Positions 37,847-47,180 of a stretch of 64,000 nt of DNA are shown here, piece by piece. Source of the DNA: Thalassotalea eurytherma (GTDB lineage: Bacteria > Pseudomonadota > Gammaproteobacteria > Enterobacterales > Alteromonadaceae); the NCBI RefSeq assembly GCF_030161415.1, contig NZ_BSSU01000003.1, forward strand, positions 186,001-250,000, written 5' to 3'. The stretch's first letter is position 1; each line of letters begins with the position of its first letter. The notes below the pieces were generated by a model. That model was not told the origin of the DNA and ran no database searches. It saw only the letters and a program-made list of their open reading frames with translations. A program made the translations under genes and the position numbers.

Positions 37847-38809
37847 CTAAGAAAGTTTCTTAATCAAGATTTTTTCAATCACGCTGATACGAGCACTAAT
37901 TTCAGCGATATTCTGCAAAGCTACATTAATTGCTACATTCATCGATTGATCGTGGGCGGTTTTTGACAACTCATTAACCTGAGCAGTTATACGATTCAAT
38001 TCAGCAGCTGACATAGCCGAAAACTCGGCAAACTGCTCGGCAAACTGCGCTTTAAATTTTGCATCTTCAATATCTTTAGCATCAACCGAAAATACAAACG
38101 GTTCACCACCAGCAGCAACACCATCAATGTAAAGCTCTGCAGCAACCTCTGGTGAATCGAATTGTGGCAGGTCAAAACCAAATTCAAAACCATAACTACC
38201 ATCACCAATACCAGCGTCAACCAAATCAGAGCGATAATTATTAGCAACACCCGAAGCTAACACCTGCTCACCATTTTTAAACTCAATAGTAAGTCGCTTA
38301 GAGTCATTCGTTTTACTTTTAGCCCAGCCAACTACGCGCTCGTTTGTGACCGCATCAATTTGACAAATACTATCCGCAATAACATTCTCAACGACAGGCT
38401 CAACAGCCTGCGCTTGTTCCGCCACTTGATTTTTTGACGCTTTAAATGGGTACGGCATATCGTTAGCTTTATGGCCATCAATGTAGATATCGATATGGGT
38501 AATATCACCTTCCAGCACAGATGTATCAGGAAAAATATGAAAAGCTCGCTCACCAATACCCGCTTGAGTTAAATCTTCACGCTCTAGTTCAGCTGTGCCC
38601 TGCCATAATTGTTGACCGCCTGAATGAACTGAAACAATAGGAGTATGACTTAAATTCGTATTATTCTTCGCCCAACCTGAAATAGCATCTAAGCCAATAA
38701 CATCAATAAAGTATTCGTAATTAGCTAATGGTGCTGAGTTTTTGCCTAACATTTTTTTTGCAACGTTTTTTAACATATTCTTCTCAATATCTTTTGATAA
38801 TACATTCAT
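37847..38809 (-). CDS. protein of two GW-type beta domains plus helical tail
   Basis: The 320-residue protein has no recognisable catalytic domain. Residues about 31-123 and 147-242 are two copies of a beta-rich domain with the shared outline ISGWAKNN / VVGWAKSK, then REDLTQAGIG / RSDLVDAGIG, then IYIDG / LYIDG. The same outline occurs once in the 825-residue glycosyltransferase at 25688-28165. Residues 245-320 are helical (AQFAEQFAEFSAMSAAEL...) and may oligomerise. Such domains are found fused to polysaccharide enzymes elsewhere and may bind sugars, which is an inference. The start could instead be the ATG 11 codons later, next to GAGAAG. Confidence 0.6.
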   Translation of the reverse strand: MNVLSKDIEKNMLKNVAKKMLGKNSAPLANYEYFIDVIGLDAISGWAKNNTNLSHTPIVSVHSGGQQLWQGTAELEREDLTQAGIGERAFHIFPDTSVLEGDITHIDIYIDGHKANDMPYPFKASKNQVAEQAQAVEPVVENVIADSICQIDAVTNERVVGWAKSKTNDSKRLTIEFKNGEQVLASGVANNYRSDLVDAGIGDGSYGFEFGFDLPQFDSPEVAAELYIDGVAAGGEPFVFSVDAKDIEDAKFKAQFAEQFAEFSAMSAAELNRITAQVNELSKTAHDQSMNVAINVALQNIAEISARISVIEKILIKKLS

Positions 38810-38837
38810 TTAAAATCGGTATTCGTCATCAAAGTAT

Positions 38838-38969
38838 GAGTTCCCGTATAACAACATCACGGGATGACGATACTTTTGCATCAAGGGATGACATTTATAC
38901 TTTGCGTCATTCCAAAATCCTTTTGTCATTCTCAAATTTTTCTGTTATTCCCGCGAAGGCGGGAATCTC
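38838..38969. repeat. palindromic intergenic repeats
   Basis: One ATCCCGTG-type copy lies at 38838-38868 (TCCCGTataacaacatCACGGGA). One TTCCCGCGAAGGCGGGAA copy lies at about 38948-38965, followed by TCTC. Degenerate halves lie between them. These fill the 206-base spacer between the GW-domain gene and the MNT gene. Confidence 0.75.
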
Positions 38970-39015
38970 TTTTTACATTTCTGCCTCAAAAGCTAATCAC
39001 CGAGCTGCCATACAA

Positions 39016-39339
39016 CTATACATTTTCATCAATCTCATTTCGTTGATATATAGTCTTTCCTACTCGATTAATATGTTCAATTACGTCATCATTTTCTATC
39101 AGTGATAATATCGACACATCAAAACAATAAGGCAGAAAAAGTTCATCAAGCTCATTTAATATATGCAAAAACTCTTTATGGGTTATATTTCTTCCCTTAA
39201 GTGTTATGTCAATATCAGATCCCAAACGATAAGTACCTTTTGCCCGAGAACCATATAGAACAGCACTCTCTACTGAAGAATGGTTTTTTAAAACACCACA
39301 AATTTGCCGTAATTGCTCTGTTGCTAATCCGTAACTCAA
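39016..39339 (-). CDS. minimal nucleotidyltransferase (MntA-type antitoxin)
   Basis: The 107-residue protein has the exact MNT signature GSX10DXD (GSRAKGTYRLGSDID, with GS at 30-31 and DXD at 42-44). Such small enzymes pair with HEPN proteins; in the HepT/MntA system the MNT protein silences the HEPN RNase by adding AMP to a tyrosine. The gene begins one base after the stop of the HEPN gene, so the two are coupled. It resembles HI0073 of Haemophilus. Confidence 0.85.
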   Translation of the reverse strand: MSYGLATEQLRQICGVLKNHSSVESAVLYGSRAKGTYRLGSDIDITLKGRNITHKEFLHILNELDELFLPYCFDVSILSLIENDDVIEHINRVGKTIYQRNEIDENV

Positions 39340-39340
39340 A

Positions 39341-39754
39341 CTACATTCCTTTTTTCTGGTGTAGTACGTTATTTAGTAAAACAAAAGCAGGATAAAAATC
39401 ACAAATAATTTGATTGGCAACTCGTCTTGCGGTTTCTTTGTTATAGGTATGAGAAGTTAAAACACGGCTTTTGATCATTTCCATCCATAACTGTCCATCT
39501 TCAATTAGGCCGCGTTGAAATGCCAATCGAAACGCATCTCTGCTACCTTGAATACTAAGTTCACCTTGGTCTTGGTAAAAGTCTTTTATGGTATTCCAAG
39601 CCAATTCGTAATTATATTCAAATGCTTGAATAAGGCCTTGCTCTTCTAATCGAGAAAGTTGTCGTTGTTCAGTAATTGTCACGGCGTCAGCGAGCTCTTT
39701 TAGAGCCAAATCAAAATTAGCTAATCGTTGATGCCAACGTATATCATTTGACAT
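39341..39754 (-). CDS. HEPN toxin of the HI0074/HepT type
   Basis: From the ATG at 39754, with GAGAGG seven bases upstream, the protein is 137 residues, all-helical, with the HEPN RNase motif RX4HXY as RVLTSHTY at 97-104. The start region (IRWHQRLANFDLALKEL) and EFNYELAW-like motif are those of the HI0074 nucleotidyltransferase substrate-binding family. Longer in-frame starts exist upstream but lack a ribosome site. With the downstream MNT gene it forms a probable type VII toxin-antitoxin pair lodged in the capsule locus and bordered on both sides by palindromic repeats. Confidence 0.85.
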   Translation of the reverse strand: MSNDIRWHQRLANFDLALKELADAVTITEQRQLSRLEEQGLIQAFEYNYELAWNTIKDFYQDQGELSIQGSRDAFRLAFQRGLIEDGQLWMEMIKSRVLTSHTYNKETARRVANQIICDFYPAFVLLNNVLHQKKGM

Positions 39755-39825
39755 TGTATAACCTCTCATTCCTTCAAGCAGACTGTTAGTTAGAATACCA
39801 AGCAACAACCCATATATTTCTAGTT

Positions 39826-39960
39826 ATTCCCGCGAAGGCGGGAATAATTTTTACTCACCCCAACCTATAACTGAGCAATACCCAAATGTGAGATCCCGTG
39901 TAACAACATCACGGGATGACATTCATAGTTTACGTCATTCCGACGAAGGCCGGAATCTCA
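39826..39960. repeat. palindromic intergenic repeats, three types side by side
   Basis: TTCCCGCGAAGGCGGGAA at 39827-39844, an ATCCCGTG...CACGGGAT copy at about 39892-39920, and GTCATTCCGACGAAGGCCGG with its AATCTC end at 39934-39960. They lie between the HEPN gene and the SCP2-like gene. Confidence 0.78.
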
Positions 39961-39973
39961 CATAGCTTATTAA

Positions 39974-40612
39974 TTAACTCTTTGGCAACAAAGCCTGATA
40001 ACTATCTAATTTTTGCTTGATCAACGGGCCACCGGGTCTTGCTTGGTGAGCAAGTGCCATAAATTTATGCGCGCGAACAATATCCGTTGATTCAAGCCTA
40101 ATAGCCTCATCTCGAAGTGCATCTATATCTTTTGCTGTTTTTAAATCGTTTAGCGTAATATCGTCAAGTGGCGATTCAGCTTTACTACGTGTAGCTTTTT
40201 TTAATTTAAAGAAAATTAAAAACTGCTTCATTAACCTATCAAGCTGATTTTGCGAAATATTCAGTAAAGCATTGGTTGCCTGTTCACAAAGCGCTGGCTC
40301 ACCTAAAATAAGAATATCGCCATTTTTTAACGAAGTTTCAATCACGCTTCTTTCCTTGCAGGCGATTAACGTATCAAAACTTGCTCTTAGCTCAATATCC
40401 TCAACAGGCATGGCACTTTCAATATAGTTATCTACACTAATTTCAATTAGCCATGATTTTTTCATATCATAAACATTGAGCTTTAACACAATACCAGAAT
40501 TAAGCACTTGCTTATTGGGGGGCAATAAAAAATTAACGGCTTTAATAAGCGCTTTATATTGCAAAGATTTAGGAATAACAGCTAAGGCAGCTTTGATAAT
40601 ACTTTTTTTCAT
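39974..40612 (-). CDS. SCP2-like protein with a helical module shared with the KpsE-like protein
   Basis: The 212-residue protein has a middle part (about 40-125) with the feel of an SCP2/UbiJ lipid-binding domain: alternating strands, then LKNGDILILGEPALCEQATNALLNI. Its C-terminal 48 residues (DIDALRDEAIRLESTDIVRA ... HQARPGGPLIKQKLDSY) closely resemble residues about 29-70 of the KpsE-like protein at 62046-63461 ([14 protein letters not shown] ... [17 protein letters not shown]). The shared module suggests both act in the same export apparatus or bind the same partner. The function is otherwise unknown. A run of six G lies at about 40516-40521. Confidence 0.5.
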   Translation of the reverse strand: MKKSIIKAALAVIPKSLQYKALIKAVNFLLPPNKQVLNSGIVLKLNVYDMKKSWLIEISVDNYIESAMPVEDIELRASFDTLIACKERSVIETSLKNGDILILGEPALCEQATNALLNISQNQLDRLMKQFLIFFKLKKATRSKAESPLDDITLNDLKTAKDIDALRDEAIRLESTDIVRAHKFMALAHQARPGGPLIKQKLDSYQALLPKS

Positions 40613-40756
40613 TATGAGGCTTTAATGTTTGGGTGTTAGGACTATTTAAGACTAATAGTATCATTGGTATTGCTTACAATAAATGCATTAGCCAATATTT
40701 GTAGTGTTCAAAACCATTTATCATTCCGTACAAGCAGTTCAACATATTATCACGGC

Positions 40757-40832
40757 GTAATTCCCACGAAGGTGGGATCCGCATTGACATGCCTTTTCAC
40801 ATAAAGTAGTCTTCCCCGCGAAGGCGGGAATT
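40757..40832. repeat. palindromic intergenic repeats
   Basis: A variant TTCCCACGAAGGTGGGA copy lies at 40761-40777 and a TCCCCGCGAAGGCGGGAA copy at about 40813-40830. They fill much of the 290-base spacer between the SCP2-like gene and fcl; nothing else was seen there. Confidence 0.75.
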
Positions 40833-40902
40833 CGTATAGCCCATTAATCACCGCAAAGTATTGTAAGCTTAATGCTGAGAATAAGTAATAATTAAATAAT
40901 TT

Positions 40903-41883
40903 CTAACCTCTAAACGTTTCCTTGTTTCCTAAAAACCACTCGTAAGCATTAGTTAAACCATCTTCAAGCGAATAGCTATAACCCCAGCCTAAATCAGCTA
41001 AACGTTGCACATTCATTAGCTTGCGAGGCGCACCGTCAGGTTTAGTAGTGTCCCAAGTAACCTTCCCTTCAAAACCAATGACTTTTGCAACGGTTTCGGT
41101 AAGTTCACGAATAGTGCAATCTACACCTGTTCCAACATTAATATGGCTTAGTATTGGCTCGGTGTTTTCATCATAAATGGCTTTATCAAGTTCCATTACA
41201 TGAATAGAGGCTGCTGCCATATCGTCTACATGCAAAAACTCGCGCTTTGGTGTACCACTACCCCATGCAATAACTTCAGTATCACCACGTAGTTTAGCTT
41301 CATGAAAACGACGTAAAAGTGCAGGAATTACATGTGAGTTTTCAGGGTGAAAATTATCATGCGGACCATATAAATTAGTAGGCATCACCGAGCGATAATC
41401 ACGGCCATGTTGGCGGTTATAACTTTCACACAGCTTAATACCTGCAATTTTTGCCAGCGCGTAAGGCTCATTAGTAGGCTCTAGTGTACCTGTAAGCAAA
41501 GCCTGCTCGCTCATAGGTTGTTCAGCTAATTTAGGGTAAATACAAGATGATCCTAAAAACATTAGCTTTTGTACCCCACATAAGTGTGCCGTATTAATAA
41601 TATTGCACTCAATCATCAGGTTTTCATAAATAAAATCAGCAGGGTAAGTGTTGTTAGCGTGAATACCGCCTACTTTCGCCGCAGCTAAATAAACCTGATC
41701 AATACTTTCCTTTTCAAAAAATTCACGCACAGCTTGTTGATTTGTTAAATCAAGTTGTGCACGTGAGCGCAACACTAGTTCAACATCATCACGTTTTTCT
41801 AACTGGCGAACTATCGCCGAACCGACCATACCGCGATGGCCTGCTACAAAAACCCTTTTAACTTGTTTTAAATTAATAGCCAT
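40903..41883 (-). CDS. fcl: GDP-L-fucose synthase
   Basis: This bifunctional epimerase-reductase turns GDP-4-keto-6-deoxymannose into GDP-L-fucose. The 326-residue protein has the NADP-binding [15 protein letters not shown] near residues 14-28, Ser in LGSSCIYP, catalytic YALAK near 141 and RREFLHVDD-like [11 protein letters not shown] near 213. It overlaps gmd by 11 bases; Gmd makes its substrate. With manB and manC in the same locus the full GDP-fucose route is present. Confidence 0.95.
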   Translation of the reverse strand: MAINLKQVKRVFVAGHRGMVGSAIVRQLEKRDDVELVLRSRAQLDLTNQQAVREFFEKESIDQVYLAAAKVGGIHANNTYPADFIYENLMIECNIINTAHLCGVQKLMFLGSSCIYPKLAEQPMSEQALLTGTLEPTNEPYALAKIAGIKLCESYNRQHGRDYRSVMPTNLYGPHDNFHPENSHVIPALLRRFHEAKLRGDTEVIAWGSGTPKREFLHVDDMAAASIHVMELDKAIYDENTEPILSHINVGTGVDCTIRELTETVAKVIGFEGKVTWDTTKPDGAPRKLMNVQRLADLGWGYSYSLEDGLTNAYEWFLGNKETFRG

Positions 41884-42967
41884 TTTTTACAAGTAAAGCT
41901 TTCTGTTTTGCCTTTCTTAAATCATTTTGTACCATTTCGGCACACATTTCTTCAACGGTGATTTCAGGAACCCAACCTAGTTTTTCTTTGGCTTTTGTTG
42001 GGTCGCCAAGCAAGGTTTCAACTTCAGCAGGACGGAAGTAGCGCGGGTCAACTTTAACAATCACATCGCCTACTTTAACACCTGGCGCATTGTCACATTC
42101 AACGGCAGCAACTGTAGCAATTTCATCAACACCTTCACCGCTAAATTCAAGTGTAATGCCCGCGTCTGCAGCAGCCATATGAACAAAATCACGTACTGAC
42201 ACTTGCTTACCCATTGCAATAACAAAGTCTTCAGGCTGCTCTTGCTGTAACATCATCCATTGCATTCGAACGTAATCTTTGGCATGTCCCCAATCACGTA
42301 ACGCATCCAAATTACCTAGATATAAACAATCAACTAAACCTTGAGCAATATTAGCAATACCACGGGTAATTTTACGCGTAACAAAAGTTTCACCACGACG
42401 CGGAGATTCGTGGTTAAACAAGATACCATTACAAGCGTATATTCCGTATGACTCTCGATAATTTACAGTTGCCCAGTAAGCATATAGCTTGGCAACTCCG
42501 TATGGACTGCGGGGATGAAAGGGAGTGTTTTCATTTTGTGGTATTTCTTTTACTTTACCGTAAAGTTCAGAAGTCGATGCCTGATAAAAACGCGTATTAT
42601 CGGTTAAACCGAGCATCCTGATTGCTTCTAGTATACGAATAGTGCCAAGCGCATCAATGTCAGCAGTATATTCAGGTTGTTCAAAACTCACAGCAACATG
42701 CGATTGAGCCGCTAAATTATATATCTCGTCAGGCTGAACTTTCTGAATAATACTGGTAATTGAGCTGGAATCAGACAAATCACCGTAATGCAGGACTATC
42801 TTTGGATTTTGCTCATGAGGGTCTTGATAGATATGATCAATACGTTCGGTATTAAACGACGAGGACCGTCGTTTAATACCATGCACTTCATAACCTTTTT
42901 CAAGCAAAAACTCTGCAAGATAAGAACCATCCTGACCGGTAATGCCTGTGATAAGCGCTTTTTTCAC
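41873..42967 (-). CDS. gmd: GDP-mannose 4,6-dehydratase
   Basis: Gmd converts GDP-D-mannose to GDP-4-keto-6-deoxymannose. The 364-residue protein has [20 protein letters not shown] at the N-terminus, the catalytic Thr-Glu pair in [10 protein letters not shown] and [10 protein letters not shown], and [12 protein letters not shown] near the C-terminus, all typical. The length matches the family (about 370). It is followed by fcl with an overlap. Confidence 0.96.
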   Translation of the reverse strand: MKKALITGITGQDGSYLAEFLLEKGYEVHGIKRRSSSFNTERIDHIYQDPHEQNPKIVLHYGDLSDSSSITSIIQKVQPDEIYNLAAQSHVAVSFEQPEYTADIDALGTIRILEAIRMLGLTDNTRFYQASTSELYGKVKEIPQNENTPFHPRSPYGVAKLYAYWATVNYRESYGIYACNGILFNHESPRRGETFVTRKITRGIANIAQGLVDCLYLGNLDALRDWGHAKDYVRMQWMMLQQEQPEDFVIAMGKQVSVRDFVHMAAADAGITLEFSGEGVDEIATVAAVECDNAPGVKVGDVIVKVDPRYFRPAEVETLLGDPTKAKEKLGWVPEITVEEMCAEMVQNDLRKAKQKALLVKNGY

Positions 42968-43002
42968 TCGTTCATCCTAAATTCTGTTATCTGCCATCAA
43001 CA

Positions 43003-44169
43003 CTAATCACTACCAAACAAGTCTCGTGTATAAACTTTATCAGCTACATCGGTAACGTCATCACACATGCGATTACTTACGATCACATCACTTACCTGTT
43101 TGAACTCAGCCAAATCGTCAATCACCCGAGAATGGAAAAACTCTTTTTCTTTGAATACTGGCTCGTAAACGACCACTTCAATACCTTTTGCTTTGATGCG
43201 TTTCATTATTCCTTGAATCGCTGATGCCCTGAAATTATCCGAGCCTGACTTCATAATAAGGCGGTAAACTCCGACTACTTGCGGATTTCGTCGCAAAATA
43301 TCATTGGCAATAAAGTCTTTACGGGTGCGATTTGCATCTACTATCGCCCCTATCATGTTATTCGGCACATCTTGGTAGTTCGCAAGCAGCTGCTTCGTAT
43401 CTTTAGGTAAACAGTAGCCCCCGTAACCAAACGATGGGTTATTGTAATGCGAACCAATACGCGGGTCTAGGCTCACTCCTTCAACAATTTGCTTGGTATC
43501 CATATCGTGTGCTGCCGCATAAGTATCAAGCTCATTAAAATAAGCTACGCGCATAGCTAAATAGGTATTAGAAAACAGCTTTACCGCTTCGGCTTCTGTT
43601 GAGTCTGTGAACAGAACAGGGATATCGGTTTTTACCGCGCCTTCAACCAGCTTGTTAGCAAACACTTCTGCACGCTTTGAGCGCTCGCCCACAATAATCC
43701 GAGAAGGGTGCAGGTTGTCATACAATGCTTTGCCCTCGCGCAAAAACTCCGGAGAGAAAATAATATTGTCCGAATCCAGGTATTGCTTTACCCGTTCGGT
43801 ATAACCTACTGGTACAGTCGATTTAATTACCATAACCGCATCTGGATTTATCGCCATAACATCTTTAACTACCGCTTCAACAGAAGTGGTATTAAAGTAA
43901 TTCGTTTCCGGATCATAATCGGTTGGCGTGGCAATAACCACATAGTCAGCATTGCTGTATGCAAGTTTTTTATCTAAAGTCGCTAAAAAATTCAGCGGCT
44001 TGTTTAATAAAAAATCTTCAATCTCCGCATCAGCAATCGGTGACAACTTTTTATTAAGCATTTCAATTTTTTCAGGAACAATATCTAGTGCGATAACGTC
44101 ATTGAATTGCGCTAACAACATGGCATTTGATAAACCGACATAGCCTGTTCCGACCACGGTAATTTTCAT
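43003..44169 (-). CDS. ugd: UDP-glucose 6-dehydrogenase
   Basis: Ugd oxidises UDP-glucose, supplied by GalU, to UDP-glucuronate. The 388-residue protein begins [21 protein letters not shown] (NAD-binding) and has [36 protein letters not shown] and the catalytic Cys in [14 protein letters not shown] near residue 256. The length suits the short bacterial Ugd type. GGAG lies at a proper distance before the ATG. UDP-glucuronate would give the polymer acidic sugars. No gene or clear motif was found in the 236-base spacer upstream (44170-44405). Confidence 0.95.
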   Translation of the reverse strand: MKITVVGTGYVGLSNAMLLAQFNDVIALDIVPEKIEMLNKKLSPIADAEIEDFLLNKPLNFLATLDKKLAYSNADYVVIATPTDYDPETNYFNTTSVEAVVKDVMAINPDAVMVIKSTVPVGYTERVKQYLDSDNIIFSPEFLREGKALYDNLHPSRIIVGERSKRAEVFANKLVEGAVKTDIPVLFTDSTEAEAVKLFSNTYLAMRVAYFNELDTYAAAHDMDTKQIVEGVSLDPRIGSHYNNPSFGYGGYCLPKDTKQLLANYQDVPNNMIGAIVDANRTRKDFIANDILRRNPQVVGVYRLIMKSGSDNFRASAIQGIMKRIKAKGIEVVVYEPVFKEKEFFHSRVIDDLAEFKQVSDVIVSNRMCDDVTDVADKVYTRDLFGSD

Positions 44170-44405
44170 AAAAACTCCAACAAAAATTTATATTTAACAT
44201 ATAACTGCAACATACTTCCTAAGCTGCAGTTTTCTATTCACCATAGACTTTCTATGATTGCTTAAACCCGAGGTATTTCCTTGGCCTTCGATATAACACT
44301 CTTTGCCGAGAAGAGTGGTTCACTTTAAGCAGTTACCTTCCTCTTCTATGCACTTCCATGAATGTAGGAGTTATTTTCCGAAATGAAGATAAAGTTCTTA
44401 AGAGA

Positions 44406-46001
44406 TTATTTAACTTTTTTCAATATTATGAACCTATTAGAATTTTCATTAACATTCATTGAATATCTCTTTCTATTGCCAATAGAATCCCACATAAATT
44501 CAATATTATGCAATGACTCTAGATATCTAACAAAATCAATACCAAAATAATAATACCTATGCTTATTTAGAGCTGTTGAATTTCTACTAACTTGTTTCGT
44601 CTTGCTCTTCATGTTAGGGCCCAAAACGGAGAAGACCATTACGCCACCAAGCTTAACAAGACCCAGTAATTGTGTTATTAAAAATTCGTAATCAACATTT
44701 ATATAATCTATTAAGTGCATATGAAAAACACAATCAAAACTCTCGCCCGAACGTTCAAAATCACTGTATTTTTGCATCATCAACGACCCCACACTAGATT
44801 CGTTCAAGGCCATATGTCTGTATTTTTCCGCGAATACATCGCCAAATAATTTTTTACATAAATGACTTGGATTTATTTGAAGTAATTTAAAATCCTTGTG
44901 TCCAAATGTCAGATAATAATCAAATAGTAAACTGTAAGCAATTCGATGCCTAGCTAATGACTTGCAATATTTACACTCTTCGTTTTTCCTTTTGTTATAG
45001 TCACTAAATACCGTTGATAAGCATATGCTACAATATACGCTTGAACTACTAACACCTGTTAATCGAGATTTACATTTCTTTCTCAAGTCCAATAAATACT
45101 TACTCGTTGAATTAACTTTTAAAGCTAAATCAATTGTTTCTAACGATCCAATAATATCATTATTGAAATCATGTACTTTATACTTAGTAAGAAAGTAATC
45201 AACTAGATTGGAGTTAAGTAATATTGCTTTATCGACATGCCTTTTTGCCGCTCCATAGTTACCTTGTGATAGTCTACGCTTACTTAATTCATGCAATAGT
45301 GACGACTTAAAATATAAAGATTGTTTTTTTGCTGCCTTGTAGACATTTCTAACGGAAGTGGCCTTGTTACTCAATATGCTTCGTAAAAGCAGTCCCAAAT
45401 GATGTGTGGAAGCAATAGGTATGAGGGTATAATGCCCACAGTAATTTGCTTTAATACCAATTATGGGAGTGTTCGCAGTCGCTGATTTATTGATTGATAA
45501 AAAATGTAGATTATCTGCTTTAAGCTTTTCATCGTAAAAAATAAAACTTCGTCCATTCAAATCATATGAAGTTATTTCCATGTTTTTATGAAGAGATAAA
45601 TCGAAATATTGTGAATACTTGCTTTCCCAGCCAGAAACAACCTGAGGATCAATTGAATACTGTGGAGAAAAGGAGATAACAAAATCACAATTAAATAAGC
45701 GACTGTATTTAATTGCTCCGTAACCTCCCATACTCGAGCCATATGAAATAATATATTTATATTTAGCAAATAATTTACTGATAGAGTTGTAACCTTCTAC
45801 CATATAGGATTTTGGATACCAATTATTTCTCTTAGGAATTACGCCAAGACAGTCATATCCCAACTTATTAAAGGCATTACCACCAGGTATCCCTTTTACG
45901 TTAAAGTCGTGATTCATCGGGCAGAATGAAATCACTAAATATTGGCTATTGCAGGTAGATAAATGAAAAGAAATCTCTTCACTCTCATATAAAAGCTGCA
46001 T
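44406..46001 (-). CDS. alpha/beta-hydrolase-like + TPR + zinc-ribbon methyltransferase fusion
   Basis: The 531-residue protein appears to have three parts. Residues about 20-210 resemble an alpha/beta hydrolase, with a nucleophile elbow GSSMGGYG at 88-95 and candidate His in the THH near 205. Residues about 220-310 are helical and TPR-like (GNYGAAKRHVDKAILLN). Residues about 325-531 begin with a four-Cys zinc ribbon (CSIC and CKYC, followed by RHR) and continue as a class I methyltransferase-like domain (FDCVFHMHLIDYI, LLGLVKLGGVMVFSVLG). The combination could edit a capsule sugar by deacylation or acylation and methylation. Neither activity is certain, and I know no characterised protein with this order. 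Confidence 0.6.
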   Translation of the reverse strand: MQLLYESEEISFHLSTCNSQYLVISFCPMNHDFNVKGIPGGNAFNKLGYDCLGVIPKRNNWYPKSYMVEGYNSISKLFAKYKYIISYGSSMGGYGAIKYSRLFNCDFVISFSPQYSIDPQVVSGWESKYSQYFDLSLHKNMEITSYDLNGRSFIFYDEKLKADNLHFLSINKSATANTPIIGIKANYCGHYTLIPIASTHHLGLLLRSILSNKATSVRNVYKAAKKQSLYFKSSLLHELSKRRLSQGNYGAAKRHVDKAILLNSNLVDYFLTKYKVHDFNNDIIGSLETIDLALKVNSTSKYLLDLRKKCKSRLTGVSSSSVYCSICLSTVFSDYNKRKNEECKYCKSLARHRIAYSLLFDYYLTFGHKDFKLLQINPSHLCKKLFGDVFAEKYRHMALNESSVGSLMMQKYSDFERSGESFDCVFHMHLIDYINVDYEFLITQLLGLVKLGGVMVFSVLGPNMKSKTKQVSRNSTALNKHRYYYFGIDFVRYLESLHNIEFMWDSIGNRKRYSMNVNENSNRFIILKKVK

Positions 46002-46003
46002 AT

Positions 46004-47023
46004 TTATTTCCTTAAACGAAGTAAGGATGAATTATACAAAGTAAGAATTTCAAGCGATTTATGTACATCGACGTCTATTAAATTTTGCAAAGCTGATATG
46101 GTTTTCGTGTCAGATTTGTAGTCTGCTTTATTTAAATTCGAGTTATCATCAAAAGATATTGAGTATTTATTACGCAGACCACAGATGTCGTCGACATTAT
46201 TCGTATTTATAGTTTCAGTCACATCACTATACAATTTAGGCTTTGTAAGGTTACTAAACTGTGATGAAACGCTTCTCAATTGCCGCCAGAGAAACTCAGA
46301 ACTTTCAAAATCATATTTATCACCAACAAAATCAGTAGGGTACTGCCTAAGTATATTTAAAACAAGCATTACTTCTGCTGACAGCGTTTCATTAGATTTA
46401 TTAATCAATTTCTTAAAGCCCGCAACATCTAATTCTGTCACTCGATTAACGGTGTGAATAAAATCTTCGAAAAGGTCAGAATTATGCCATTTTGATTTGT
46501 CAAATGGTCGGATGATCATATCTGCATTAAATACAGATTCATAAGCATCAATAACTTTCATAAAATTAGAGCGGAACTTATTATAATCAATTATACTCCC
46601 CCCCCTTTTCAAGTTTTCTTGCATTAACGACAAATAATAATCTGACGGCTTTCTCACATAAGCAATTACTGTAAAGTCATCACTCCACCTAGATAAATAC
46701 TTTTTTAGTTTCGTTAAAGATTCTTTGTTTATCACAGACATCATATCACTAGAAATCTCTTCACAGGAATATAATATCGTAGAATACCTCTTTGTATTGA
46801 CCTCTTCATCAATGTATGCCGAAAACAAATCTATTTCTCTTTTATCAGCAACACTTAGTTTTTTCTTTGAAATTATATGCTTAAGTGTTCGTGCCTTAAA
46901 ATCATTATTAATAAATGGATAGAGAACATCCTTATTATGAACATATTCTAAATTATTTTTAAACAATTGTTGTATGTATGTGGTTCCCGTTTTCGGAAAA
47001 CCAATATATATTATCGATTTCAT
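46004..47023 (-). CDS. PAPS-dependent sulfotransferase
   Basis: The 339-residue protein opens with a 5'-phosphosulfate loop YIGFPKTGTTYIQ at 6-18 and has the 3'-phosphate site AYVRKPSDYYLSLMQENL near 120-137. A run of eight G (coding strand) at 46598-46605 encodes a Gly-Gly pair directly after this site; slippage there would switch the protein off. It stands apart from the four sulfotransferase genes at 28-33 kb and is more AT-rich looking, in a stretch with two unusual fusion genes. Confidence 0.87.
   Translation of the reverse strand: MKSIIYIGFPKTGTTYIQQLFKNNLEYVHNKDVLYPFINNDFKARTLKHIISKKKLSVADKREIDLFSAYIDEEVNTKRYSTILYSCEEISSDMMSVINKESLTKLKKYLSRWSDDFTVIAYVRKPSDYYLSLMQENLKRGGSIIDYNKFRSNFMKVIDAYESVFNADMIIRPFDKSKWHNSDLFEDFIHTVNRVTELDVAGFKKLINKSNETLSAEVMLVLNILRQYPTDFVGDKYDFESSEFLWRQLRSVSSQFSNLTKPKLYSDVTETINTNNVDDICGLRNKYSISFDDNSNLNKADYKSDTKTISALQNLIDVDVHKSLEILTLYNSSLLRLRK
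46598..46605. repeat. homopolymer G8 tract (coding strand) in a sulfotransferase gene
   Basis: Eight C on the plus strand, read as G on the coding strand, within KRGGSI of the sulfotransferase, about 140 residues in. This is the longest G/C run seen in the window and lies in an AT-rich gene, a pattern known from phase-variable genes. Confidence 0.75.
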
Positions 47024-47180
47024 ATTAATAAACCTAATAGTGAGATAAAGCCATACTAGGTGTATGGCATCAAGGGGCGCTTCTACTTACCCTGGTAAAC
47101 TCCAACCGGACACATTCCTTATAGAATCGTTCCTTACCCCGTAAACAAGAATTCACCATAACTCCCTTAAAGTAAAACAC

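Noticed and set aside
39201-39395. Small plus-strand frame opposite the MNT gene.
   Set aside because: It is a shadow of the well-supported MNT gene, without a ribosome site or recognisable protein.
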